A stretch of 38,605 bases of DNA from a virus, in IMG/VR virus record IMGVR_UViG_3300046170_000156, positions 1 to 38,605 of that record; one strand, 5' to 3'. Positions 15,415 through 24,017 of this stretch are shown piece by piece. Position 1 is the first letter of the stretch, and each line of letters begins with the position of its first letter. The notes beneath the pieces are model-generated. The model made no database searches. It was not told the origin of the DNA and was given only the letters and a program-made list of their open reading frames with translations. Both the position numbers and the translations under genes were made by a program.

Positions 15415-16342
15415 CGCCTTTGAGGTAATACCCACTGAGGACTTAGTAGCCGAGTGGATGGCAGAGAGGGCCATTGGTGGTGGTAATGCTAAGTTACAGG
15501 TTGCTGGTGATGTTTACGCCACAGGATTTGCCCCCAGCAATTCCAATAGCACAATTAAGGGGATATACGGATCTTCTGTTCATATAGACACTGGCGGAGC
15601 ATTGCAGATAGGCCGCACTGGTGCTGGCAATAACTGGGTCTACATGGATATTCATGGCTCTACTCCGAGTTTCTACCCTAATTCTGGATTCGACTTCAAC
15701 ATTGGAAGGACGGACAGAAGATTCAAAAACGGTTACTTCAGCGGCTACATTGCCGCACAGGGGCTAGAGTGTCCCGGTTATGTCTATAGCTCAGATAACG
15801 CAGGCATTACCTTCGGTACTAATGCTATTTACCCAATTAGCTCAGCAAACGCTGTCTCAAATGGGTCTGTAGATCTGGGAGCAACAGCAAACAGATTCAA
15901 AGACGCCCATTTCAGCGGCGATGTCAACGCTAACCGATTCACCTCTGGGCAATACTCCGCGCCGAGTACTACAACGTACTTCCAACTCAACAGTGGATCT
16001 ACCAACGTATTGGAATTAAGAGAAACGATATTCTTTCCCTATACCCATGACTACACTACTTTAGGTAGGGGCGACAAGAGGTGGAAAGACGCTTACTTCA
16101 GCGGCACCATCTACGGCGATGTTGATGGAGCCTTCTTACGCGCTGAAACAATAGTACAAGACGGCGCACCTGTGGTTGACTCTCTGCAGATCATACGAGC
16201 CTTTATGAAGCTCCGTGATGCTGTAGACGATCCTGATTCGTCTGTGGAGGAACTCAGGGACAAGCTTAAGGTAGCTGTGGTAGACATCATTGACCAGTTT
16301 CAGGATTTGGTTGACTCTGTAGAGCCTGATAGAGAGCGATAA
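15413..16342 (+). CDS. Second tail fibre, fragment 2 (C-terminal part)
   Basis: About 309 residues in the frame following the TGAC duplication (the frame is open from 15248 but codes meaningfully only after the break). It has three copies of an (R/N)RFKxxxFSG-like unit: DRRFKNGYFSGYIA, NRFKDAHFSGDV and KRWKDAYFSGTI, a repeat known from phage fibre tips. The end is helical and acidic (LQIIRAFMKLRDAVDDPDSSVEELRDKLK), as in the C-terminal helices of fibres that trimerise. No own ribosome binding site is evident at the break. Confidence 0.75.
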   Translation, partial: DAFEVIPTEDLVAEWMAERAIGGGNAKLQVAGDVYATGFAPSNSNSTIKGIYGSSVHIDTGGALQIGRTGAGNNWVYMDIHGSTPSFYPNSGFDFNIGRTDRRFKNGYFSGYIAAQGLECPGYVYSSDNAGITFGTNAIYPISSANAVSNGSVDLGATANRFKDAHFSGDVNANRFTSGQYSAPSTTTYFQLNSGSTNVLELRETIFFPYTHDYTTLGRGDKRWKDAYFSGTIYGDVDGAFLRAETIVQDGAPVVDSLQIIRAFMKLRDAVDDPDSSVEELRDKLKVAVVDIIDQFQDLVDSVEPDRER

Positions 16343-16348
16343 GTAATT

Positions 16349-19300
16349 ATGGATGATCCTTTTGACTCTGTAGACGGCGACAGCCTGCCTAACGACGAAA
16401 GCGTTGTTGACTTACTACAACAGTACATCAATGCTGGTTTTAACACCGTTGGTCCTCAGGGATCGTCTGATCCAGAATACAAAACACTACAGGCATACCT
16501 TAGACAGATCTTTGGTGATCTTCCAGAAGGTGCCGTTGATTGGCGGTCAAGCGACTTAAACGGTGACGGAGTAAACGAGCTTTACGCTGTAGATGCTGAC
16601 GGTAATCCAATTAATGTTTACGGGTACGACGACGATGGCGAAACTGAGTCAACAGCCTACTCCGACTACCTCAGAGACACTGTTTACGGCGGTACTACCC
16701 CGACGACTTGGGACGACATAGTAAAAATACTTAAGGCAGAGGGTTACGACGACGAAGCCATAGAAGAAGTTAGAGGTAGCATCAAATGTCTTACTAATGC
16801 TAATGAAATCCAATGTGGCGAAAACGAAAAATTCCAAGGAAGCGTAGTTCTCGCAGGAATACTCAACAACAGTGGTTACGACGGAAGCTGGTGGGACGTA
16901 AGACCTACAGCGGGTCAGCCGTGTCAAACTGATGACGGAAAGCAAGGAGAATACGATACAAATGGCGGCTGTACGCCTAATGAGTATCAGGAAGGGGATA
17001 GCTGCCCTACGGTTCCTAACGGGCCTAAAGATGGTATTATAGAAAACGGTGTGTGTGTTGGCGGCCCAGAAGGACCAGACTGCACAGTTATTACTCAAGA
17101 AAACGCAGAAGAGTGTGAAACAGATTTAGACAACTTAGTTGAATGTGCTGATAATCTAGTTACTTTTGATGATGGAGACGGAAATACAGTAGAACGCCCT
17201 GTTTACGCGAGATCACAAGAAGACTGCGATAATAATACTAACACGCTGTTTAACTGTGGTGGAGGAATTTTTGCTAACAGTAGAAACGAGTGTCCTGACG
17301 TTGGCGGCGTTGGGGAGTTCTGTGATGATCCTGCAAACGCTAACGAACAAAAGTGCATAGATAAGTCTTTTCAAGACTACGTAGATGAAGTAGGCGAGGA
17401 CATTGCTAACACTGCTAAGGGCATCTACGACGACTTTAAAGACGTAATTACAGACTGCGCTGGAAACCCTCTAGAATGTATTAAGAAAATTGGTGACAAA
17501 GTTGCAGAAGCAGGTATTCCTGAAAAGTGTCAAGACTTAAAAACCTGTAACGAGGCAGACCCAGATAGCAACACGTACTGCTGGAAAGACTGTGTAAACT
17601 TTAATGTTTTAGCAGGCATACCCGGTTTACCACAACTTCCGGGCATGGGTCAAATTGATGTAGGCACCTACCGCGACTTTGAGGACTTTCTCAAGGGCAT
17701 CGGAAAAGACATCGGTGATTTTATAGAAGACCCTGCGGGAACACTAGAGGGTTGGAAAGACGCCGTCCTTAAAAAAGTTAAAGAAATTTTTGGTGACGCA
17801 ACTGATACTAAAGCTAGTGACATTACTGATTGGCTCAAAGGAATCTTTGGTGTTTATGCTGCTACTTGGATCTGGGGAGAACTAGAAGAAGAGATCACAA
17901 ACCTACTTCCTGTTGCACCTATTGACGAAGACTGTGAAGAAATAGATGAAACAAACTTTGAAAAATGCGGCTACCAAGACTGTGGTGGTGGCATATACGT
18001 AAAAAACGAAGAGTCTTGTGACGATGTTGAAAACTTTGATTGCTCTACGGTTGCAAGGCAGGGTGGCGTAGTTCAAGCAGGAACTGAAAAACAAGATGAA
18101 AACTGCGGTGAGTGTTTAGAAAGCTACGAAGAAGACGCTGATGGAAACTGCATAGAAAAAGAAGTACCACCAGAATGCGAAGGGCCGACAGCAGGAGAAT
18201 GTACAGCGCTTCACAAAGAACACCTTTCTTGTACAGACCTTGAGGACGCAAGCTGTGGCGAGTGCTTAGAAGGGTACACAGAAAATGACGAAGGCGTGTG
18301 TATTAAAGACGGCAGCGTAACACCCACAGGACCAGACGGTATTACGTGTGAAGACGGTTATCCAGAAGGTGCTGTGACTTTTGCACTTCAAGATCAACAA
18401 AACTGGTGGAAAGGCAACTGCGGAGGATACTGCAACGACGGGACTCTAAGACCTGAAGATGGAGTCTGTCCGGGCGAAGGTGGCGACGACGGTAACGATG
18501 GTGGGAACGGTGACGACCTATGTGAAAACGGCGCTGAGCCTTTCTATATTAATTTTGACGGCGACAAAGATGGAACCTTCACAGACCCTCGTAACGGAAA
18601 GAACTATACTTACGATCCTTGCGATCAAACTCAGCCACCTGTTGAAGTAACTGGTCCTGATGACGGTACTGATGGTACTGACGACGGAAACGGCTTTGTT
18701 GTAAAATGTAACGAACCAAAAATAGGCTTTACGCCCTCTTTTGATTTAGAACTAAACGCGGCTTATGCAGCATACAGCGCAAAGTACGATGCTGATTGTG
18801 GTGGTGGTGGTGGTGAACCTCCCGTAGACCCCACAGAACCCTGTCCTAACTTTAACGGAGTAGAAGGACCAAGGGACACTGAAGGAAACTGCCTTGATTG
18901 CTTTGATCCACTTCACGCTTTAGTCTGTGGCTGGGTAGAGTGTCCTGATGGACTAAGTATGGCTCCTACGTTAGATGGCTGCGAGCAGACATACACTCCT
19001 CCGTGTGACCAGCAGAACAGAGTTACTAGAGATGACGGGTCGTGTGGTGAGTGTAAACCCGGATTTATAGAAGATCCTGAAGGGTTTGACCAGTGTATTA
19101 CAGCGCCTCCAGAGTGTAACGACTGCACATGCGCTGAGTACGCTGCATCTAACCCAGAGGAGTGTGGTATTGAAACTCCTCCTCCCGAAACAACTCCTCC
19201 CCCCGAAACAACTACTCCTCCTCCTAGTACTGGAGGTGGTGGAGGCGGCGGTGGCGGTGGCGGTGGTGGCCTGAGCATAAAGCCTTTCACCATCTCAGGA

Positions 19301-19435
19301 GACCCACAGATGCTTGGACGCCAGAGGTTTGGTGCACAGGACTTCCTGTCGCCGTTGTTCACAGGTAACCAAGGTGGCGGCACAGATTTCCCTATTGCTC
19401 GCTTCCTGCAAAACAAAAAAGGTGACATAGTATGA
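16349..19435 (+). CDS. Large cysteine-rich structural protein
   Basis: A 1028-residue protein lying between the fibres and tail tubular protein A. It has a high number of cysteines in EGF-like or growth-factor-receptor-like spacing (CGECLEGYTENDEGVC near 640 and similar units near 595 and 905). It also has acidic Asp-Gly-rich loops resembling calcium-binding turns (DLNGDGVNE near 72, NFDGDKDGTF near 735). The C-terminus is a Pro/Thr run (PPPETT repeats), a stretch of 13 glycines and then LSIKPFTISGDPQML. Such disulfide-rich proteins are unusual in cytoplasm-assembled virions. It might be a tail appendage that binds host sugars or proteins. No enzyme motif is recognised. Codons are richer in A/T-ending forms than in the coat gene. 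Confidence 0.7.
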   Translation: MDDPFDSVDGDSLPNDESVVDLLQQYINAGFNTVGPQGSSDPEYKTLQAYLRQIFGDLPEGAVDWRSSDLNGDGVNELYAVDADGNPINVYGYDDDGETESTAYSDYLRDTVYGGTTPTTWDDIVKILKAEGYDDEAIEEVRGSIKCLTNANEIQCGENEKFQGSVVLAGILNNSGYDGSWWDVRPTAGQPCQTDDGKQGEYDTNGGCTPNEYQEGDSCPTVPNGPKDGIIENGVCVGGPEGPDCTVITQENAEECETDLDNLVECADNLVTFDDGDGNTVERPVYARSQEDCDNNTNTLFNCGGGIFANSRNECPDVGGVGEFCDDPANANEQKCIDKSFQDYVDEVGEDIANTAKGIYDDFKDVITDCAGNPLECIKKIGDKVAEAGIPEKCQDLKTCNEADPDSNTYCWKDCVNFNVLAGIPGLPQLPGMGQIDVGTYRDFEDFLKGIGKDIGDFIEDPAGTLEGWKDAVLKKVKEIFGDATDTKASDITDWLKGIFGVYAATWIWGELEEEITNLLPVAPIDEDCEEIDETNFEKCGYQDCGGGIYVKNEESCDDVENFDCSTVARQGGVVQAGTEKQDENCGECLESYEEDADGNCIEKEVPPECEGPTAGECTALHKEHLSCTDLEDASCGECLEGYTENDEGVCIKDGSVTPTGPDGITCEDGYPEGAVTFALQDQQNWWKGNCGGYCNDGTLRPEDGVCPGEGGDDGNDGGNGDDLCENGAEPFYINFDGDKDGTFTDPRNGKNYTYDPCDQTQPPVEVTGPDDGTDGTDDGNGFVVKCNEPKIGFTPSFDLELNAAYAAYSAKYDADCGGGGGEPPVDPTEPCPNFNGVEGPRDTEGNCLDCFDPLHALVCGWVECPDGLSMAPTLDGCEQTYTPPCDQQNRVTRDDGSCGECKPGFIEDPEGFDQCITAPPECNDCTCAEYAASNPEECGIETPPPETTPPPETTTPPPSTGGGGGGGGGGGGGLSIKPFTISGDPQMLGRQRFGAQDFLSPLFTGNQGGGTDFPIARFLQNKKGDIV

Positions 19436-20121
19436 TGACGTACTTAAACTTAGTAAACAACGTAATGAGACGACTAAGGGAAGATGAAGTTTCTAGCGTA
19501 CAGTCTACTACGTACAGTAAGATGATTGGAGACTTTGTTAACGACGCCAAGTCTATGGTAGAGGACTCTTGGGATTGGTCAGCACTGAGGACCACCTTGA
19601 CCGTAGAGACTACTGAAGACGTCTTTAACTACGCTATGACTGGAGCAGGAAACTCCTTTAAGATTCTCCACGCTTACAACGACACCGACAACTGGGACAT
19701 GGAGTACCGTACGCCCATCTGGTTTGACCAGCGTTACATGATGCAGGAGCCTGTCTCTGGCCCTCCTAGGTACTACACGTTTAACGGTGTAGACAACAAC
19801 GGGGACACTCAGATCGATCTGTACCCTAAGCCTGACAAGGACGGTACGATTCTACGGCTCAACGTATTAAACAGAGGTCAGATTACAGACGGCGTAGGCG
19901 ACGTTATTCGACCTAAGATACTAGAGAACGATACTGACGAGGTGCTTATTCCTTACTTGCCTGTTCTCCATCTTTCGGTGGCCTTAGCGTCTCGTGAGCG
20001 TGGGGAGACAGGAGGTACGTCTACTCCAGAGTACTTTGGTATTGCTGACAAATCTCTGAGTGACGCTATCGCTCTGGACGCACAGAAGCACCCTGAAGAA
20101 ACCATTTGGTACACTCCTTAA
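19432..20121 (+). CDS. Tail tubular protein A (head-tail adaptor)
   Basis: A 229-residue T7 gp11-like adaptor that binds under the portal. Recognisable features are YLNLVNNVMRRLREDEV at the start, DFVNDAKSMVEDSWDWSALR around 40-60, a central QIDLYPKPD strand and the C-terminal helix LSVALASRERGE. Its ATG overlaps the end of the cysteine-rich gene by 4 bases. The nozzle gene follows 12 bases later, as in T7. Confidence 0.85.
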   Translation: MMTYLNLVNNVMRRLREDEVSSVQSTTYSKMIGDFVNDAKSMVEDSWDWSALRTTLTVETTEDVFNYAMTGAGNSFKILHAYNDTDNWDMEYRTPIWFDQRYMMQEPVSGPPRYYTFNGVDNNGDTQIDLYPKPDKDGTILRLNVLNRGQITDGVGDVIRPKILENDTDEVLIPYLPVLHLSVALASRERGETGGTSTPEYFGIADKSLSDAIALDAQKHPEETIWYTP

Positions 20122-20133
20122 GGAGACTAGTGT

Positions 20134-21702
20134 ATGGCACAGCCACTACAAAGTATTAACCTAGTTGCTCCCGGATTCAAAGGAGTCAACACAGAGGACT
20201 CTCCTATTGCAGAGGATTTCTCCTTTGCTGACGTCGCTGATAACGCTGTGATCGACAAGCGTGGACGTATTGCGTCACGTAAGGGTGTAGACCTATTTAC
20301 TGTTGACAGGACGCTTCTGGGGGATAGTTACGCCACTAAGATTCACCATTTTTACGATGATGTAGGCAACGAAGAAATCTTTGTCACAGGTAACAACAAG
20401 ATATTAAAGACTACTTCAACTGTAGATCCTGACGATACCTTAGTTGACATCACTCCATCAGGGTACACTGTTACTGGAGATAACTGGAAGATAGTGAACT
20501 TCAACGATAAAGCTTACTTTTTCCAGAGAGGCCTAGAGCCCCTCGTGTACGACGCTGCCACAGGCCTCAGGACGTTTGGTAGTGCCACAGGCTCACCCAC
20601 GAATCCTGCCTTGTTCTGTAACGAGGCTATAGCGGCTTATGGTAGATTGTTTGTAGTAGACAGCGGTACTAACACACAGACTATCTATTGGTCAGACCTC
20701 TTGATAGGCACAGACTTCTCAGGAGGCTCTAGCGGTTCTATTGATGTAGCTAAGGCATGGCCTGACGGGTACGATGAGGTTAGAGCGTTAGTAGCACACA
20801 ACGACAAGCTAATTATCTTAGGTAAGCACAGCATACTAGTCTACGGTAACGCCTTTAGTCCTGCTCTGATGCTCTTAGAGGACACTATAGCTGGTGTGGG
20901 ATGTATCTGTAGGAACTCTGTGCAGGGCATAGGTACTGACGTTCTGTTTATGTCACAGGATGGCCTAAGGAGCTTTGGTCGTACGATACAGGAGAAGTCG
21001 CTACCTATATCTGACTTGAGCCTGAACGTGAAGACTGAGTTGATTGCTATAATAGACAATCGTAGCTGTCAGACGGCATCTGTGTATAGCCCAGAGAACT
21101 CTTTCTACTTGATTACGTTCCCAGATCAAGAGTTAACTTACTGCTTTGATTTGAAGGGTAGACTAGAGAACAACGCCTACAGGGTAACTAGATGGACAGG
21201 GGCACCCTTTAGGTCGTACGAACGTAAGAACAACGACGGCACTCTTCTTGTAGGAACAGCAGATGGTCTGGGTAAGTACTCTGGGTACTCTGACCAGTTT
21301 AACGATTCAGGGACTATAACTCCTAATAGCTACATCTTTAGATACTACAGTCCCGGACTGACTTTTGGTGATCCAGCGAAGCTGAAGTTCCTGAAGAAAC
21401 TACGACCCACTCTAGTAGGCGCTAACAGTGCTACAGTGTTTGTTAAGTGGGCTTACGACTTTGGAACGACGTTTACCACAACAGAGTTTATAGTAGGGAA
21501 CCAGACACCTTTCGACTACAACACCCCTACTTCAGAGTACACTGTTGCTGAATACACTGGAGGTAGTACTGTTAGTAGGCCACCTGTAAACACTACAGGA
21601 AGTGGTTCAGTAATTACTATCGGTCTTGAGTCAGAAATAAATGGTTTTGCTTTATCTCTCCAAGAAATTAACGTCTTAGCACTTATGGGTAAAACATTAT
21701 GA
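20134..21702 (+). CDS. Tail tubular protein B (tail nozzle)
   Basis: A 522-residue beta-rich nozzle protein, shorter than T7 gp12 but like the marine podovirus forms. It starts INLVAPGFKGVNTEDSPIAEDFSFADVADNAVIDKRGRIASRKG, the hallmark N-terminus of this family, followed by propeller-like strands with the units AYGRLFVVDS, DKLIILGKHSILVYG and DVLFMSQDGLRSFG. It closes the channel below the adaptor. AAGGAG precedes it and it overlaps the next gene by 4 bases. Confidence 0.85.
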   Translation: MAQPLQSINLVAPGFKGVNTEDSPIAEDFSFADVADNAVIDKRGRIASRKGVDLFTVDRTLLGDSYATKIHHFYDDVGNEEIFVTGNNKILKTTSTVDPDDTLVDITPSGYTVTGDNWKIVNFNDKAYFFQRGLEPLVYDAATGLRTFGSATGSPTNPALFCNEAIAAYGRLFVVDSGTNTQTIYWSDLLIGTDFSGGSSGSIDVAKAWPDGYDEVRALVAHNDKLIILGKHSILVYGNAFSPALMLLEDTIAGVGCICRNSVQGIGTDVLFMSQDGLRSFGRTIQEKSLPISDLSLNVKTELIAIIDNRSCQTASVYSPENSFYLITFPDQELTYCFDLKGRLENNAYRVTRWTGAPFRSYERKNNDGTLLVGTADGLGKYSGYSDQFNDSGTITPNSYIFRYYSPGLTFGDPAKLKFLKKLRPTLVGANSATVFVKWAYDFGTTFTTTEFIVGNQTPFDYNTPTSEYTVAEYTGGSTVSRPPVNTTGSGSVITIGLESEINGFALSLQEINVLALMGKTL

Positions 21703-21953
21703 GCAACTACACAAAGACAACTAACTTTGCCGCTAAGGATAGTTTGCCTTCTGGAGACCCCGGCAAAATTATCCGAGGAACAGAATTTAACGTAGAGTTT
21801 GACAACATTGCCGCTGCAGTTGCAAGCAAGGCAAACTCTAGTAATCCTACGTTCACAGGTCAGGTAACAGTGGGCGACTTAACTGTAACGGGGGATGTCA
21901 TTATGATTCTAGATGACTCCGATACGGTTACTATTAACGGAGGTACTTACTAA
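21699..21953 (+). CDS. Short fibre-like tail protein
   Basis: 84 residues that look like the conserved N-terminal module of marine phage fibres: TKTTNFAAKDSLPSGDPGKIIRGTEFNVEFDNIAAAVASK, then a short beta strand segment (FTGQVTVGDLTVTGD) and the ending TINGGTY. In many phages this module begins a much longer fibre; here it stands alone, coupled to the nozzle gene (4-base overlap) and to the next gene. It may be a remnant or an adaptor to which the separate fibres dock. Its end resembles that of the 14027-14644 protein (TIDGGSY). Confidence 0.7.
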   Translation: MSNYTKTTNFAAKDSLPSGDPGKIIRGTEFNVEFDNIAAAVASKANSSNPTFTGQVTVGDLTVTGDVIMILDDSDTVTINGGTY

Positions 21954-22732
21954 TGGGTTTGCTAAGCGATCTACTTGGGTCTGCTACATCAGGTCTAATT
22001 CCTGACGAAATTACATCTCTATACGAGACCCCCTTGACTCAGCTAACTGCTCCTAATGTTAACTTTAAGCCGTTTACGGTTTCAGGTCCTTCAGGAATCA
22101 CAAGCACAGCCGAAGATGGGAGTACCACGTACTCTCTAAACGCCTTGCAGCAGGCGATGTCTGACAGACTGTTCGGAGGTGCTACTGGTTTCTATAATCA
22201 GGCAATGCAGGACACAGGGCAAAGAGAGACTGATATCTACAACAGGATCAGGGCTACTCAGCAACCTGAGGAAGAACGACAGCGTATGGCTCTAGAGGAA
22301 CGTCTGTTGTCACAAGGAAGATCAGGTATCATGACTAACCAGTTCGGAGGATCTCCGGAACAATTCGCGATGGCTAAGGCACAGGCAGAGGCCCAGAACA
22401 ACGCGATGTTGACTGCTATGCAACAGGGACAAGCTGAGCAGATGCAACAGGCGCAACTAGGCGGTCAGTTCCTACAGCAGAGTTACGCGCCTCAGGCGTC
22501 TCTCTTGTCGTCCTTTGCGCCTGCTCTGGATGTTGCTAGTATGGCTGACGCAGCCCGTAGACAGCAAGGTGAGTACACTCTTGAGGCAGCTATTGCTAAC
22601 CTTCAGGGTGAGCTTGGGCAACAGACAGGACTCGCACAACTCTACGGTGGCGTGTACGGAGGATTACTGGGTGGTCTTGGTGGTATTTTGACCGCTGGAG
22701 GTGATGACAGACCTTGGTGGTTGGGTGGTTAA
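21953..22732 (+). CDS. Internal virion protein (small)
   Basis: A 259-residue protein rich in Gln, Ala and Gly, in the place of T7 gp14. The N-terminus contains NVNFKPFTVSG, close to the end of the 1028-residue protein (SIKPFTISG). The middle (MALEERLLSQGRSGIMTNQFGGSPEQFAMAKAQAEAQNNAM) is a helical motif often seen in podovirus ejection proteins. A C-terminal hydrophobic Gly-rich stretch (YGGVYGGLLGGLGGILTAGG) could insert in a membrane. Likely released into the cell envelope with the DNA. Confidence 0.7.
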   Translation: MGLLSDLLGSATSGLIPDEITSLYETPLTQLTAPNVNFKPFTVSGPSGITSTAEDGSTTYSLNALQQAMSDRLFGGATGFYNQAMQDTGQRETDIYNRIRATQQPEEERQRMALEERLLSQGRSGIMTNQFGGSPEQFAMAKAQAEAQNNAMLTAMQQGQAEQMQQAQLGGQFLQQSYAPQASLLSSFAPALDVASMADAARRQQGEYTLEAAIANLQGELGQQTGLAQLYGGVYGGLLGGLGGILTAGGDDRPWWLGG

Positions 22733-22749
22733 TACAGGAGTAACGGATA

Positions 22750-24003
22750 ATGCCAAATGCAACAATAGCTAATATGCTCGCTCAGTCTGGTGCTAACATC
22801 GGTCAAGCGATTGGATCTCCTGTCGCCCAAATCGGTAGGGACATAGGTGGTATGCTTACTGCCCGATCCGAGAGGAAGGCTCAGGATGCCCAAGATCAAC
22901 AAGTACAGAAGGAGCTACAGGAGTACGCCAGTGATCCTGCCCAGCTTAACGCTATGGGTCAGAAGTATCAGTCTATGGGTAAGCCAGATGTCGCCAAGGC
23001 TTTCTACGAGGCGGCTAAGCAGGCTACGGCTAAGAGAACTGCTCAAGTGTCTTCTCTGGAGAGTGGGGCGCAGAGTATCCAGAAGGAGGCCCAGAGAAAG
23101 AGAGCAGTACAGGTGGCTCGCCAGAAGGGTGACCAAGATGCCTTAGTCGCCCTGAACGCTAGGACTCTGGACCCAGTGACGTACCTAAACGATCAGGTGG
23201 GCAAGAAGACAGAGGAAAAGGACCTGAGTTTAACTACGGAGAGCGTTGTTGAAGCAGATCCCGAAACTGGAGAAGTTGTTGTCAACAAGTACAGAATAGG
23301 CTACAACAAAGTAACAGGGGACGAAGAAAGCCGAGAGCTAATTGGAAGAGGTGAAGATCAAGGGAGAGCCCCTGATGAAAGAAGCCTAACAGAGATGTTG
23401 ATTGCTAGGGGAGTCCCTGAAGAAGATATTGATTTAACCACAGTAGATGGGTTAAAGCTAGCGCGTACTCTAGTGATTGACGAAGTACAGAATGCATCTC
23501 TGGCTAACACCTTGACGTCGATGATTGAGGAGAAAACTCCTCAGGGTGTCGGGGATGCTTTTGATCTACTGAACAAAATAGACCCTGTATTTGCCCAAAC
23601 CCAAATAGACTTAGTTAGTGTAGATAAGTTTAAGGGGCTTGAGACATTAACAACAGAAAATATATCGGGACTTAAGCCTTTACTTGAGAGGATTGTAAGC
23701 GGAACTACAGACAGTGACGTTAGGGCCGTATCAGAGTTGGACCAGTTCAGAGACAACAAAGACATCATTAACAAGTTTAACGACTTTGTTCTTGGGGTCA
23801 CATCAGGTAGGCTTTCTGAAGACACAGTAAAAGAGTACGGACAAATTATGGAGGTTGTGGGTGCTCTAGCAGAAAAACAGCAACTCAACACTATCAACTC
23901 TTTGATCCTTAGTGGGGACCCAAAGGAATCCGAAGCCGCAATAAAAGCCAAGAATTTTATTTTAAACGGCAGAGGCCAAGCTAGAATCATACCTAGTTCT
24001 TAA
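22750..24003 (+). CDS. Internal virion protein (middle)
   Basis: A 417-residue protein, mostly helical and highly charged, starting MPNATIANMLAQSGANIGQAIGSPVAQIGRDIGGML, the amphipathic start seen in podovirus internal core proteins. The rest has repeated Lys/Gln/Glu-rich helices without cysteines or catalytic motifs. By order (small, middle, large after the nozzle) it corresponds to T7 gp15. It would form part of the core in the head and then the trans-envelope tube. Confidence 0.65.
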   Translation: MPNATIANMLAQSGANIGQAIGSPVAQIGRDIGGMLTARSERKAQDAQDQQVQKELQEYASDPAQLNAMGQKYQSMGKPDVAKAFYEAAKQATAKRTAQVSSLESGAQSIQKEAQRKRAVQVARQKGDQDALVALNARTLDPVTYLNDQVGKKTEEKDLSLTTESVVEADPETGEVVVNKYRIGYNKVTGDEESRELIGRGEDQGRAPDERSLTEMLIARGVPEEDIDLTTVDGLKLARTLVIDEVQNASLANTLTSMIEEKTPQGVGDAFDLLNKIDPVFAQTQIDLVSVDKFKGLETLTTENISGLKPLLERIVSGTTDSDVRAVSELDQFRDNKDIINKFNDFVLGVTSGRLSEDTVKEYGQIMEVVGALAEKQQLNTINSLILSGDPKESEAAIKAKNFILNGRGQARIIPSS

Positions 24004-24017
24004 TTAAGGAAAGTCTA

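Noticed and set aside
16649-17098. A 149-codon minus-strand frame
   Set aside because: Antisense shadow of the cysteine-rich gene with no start signal or domain.
18913-19428. A 171-codon minus-strand frame with poly-proline
   Set aside because: It is antisense to the poly-glycine and PPPETT end of the cysteine-rich gene; low complexity explains the open frame.
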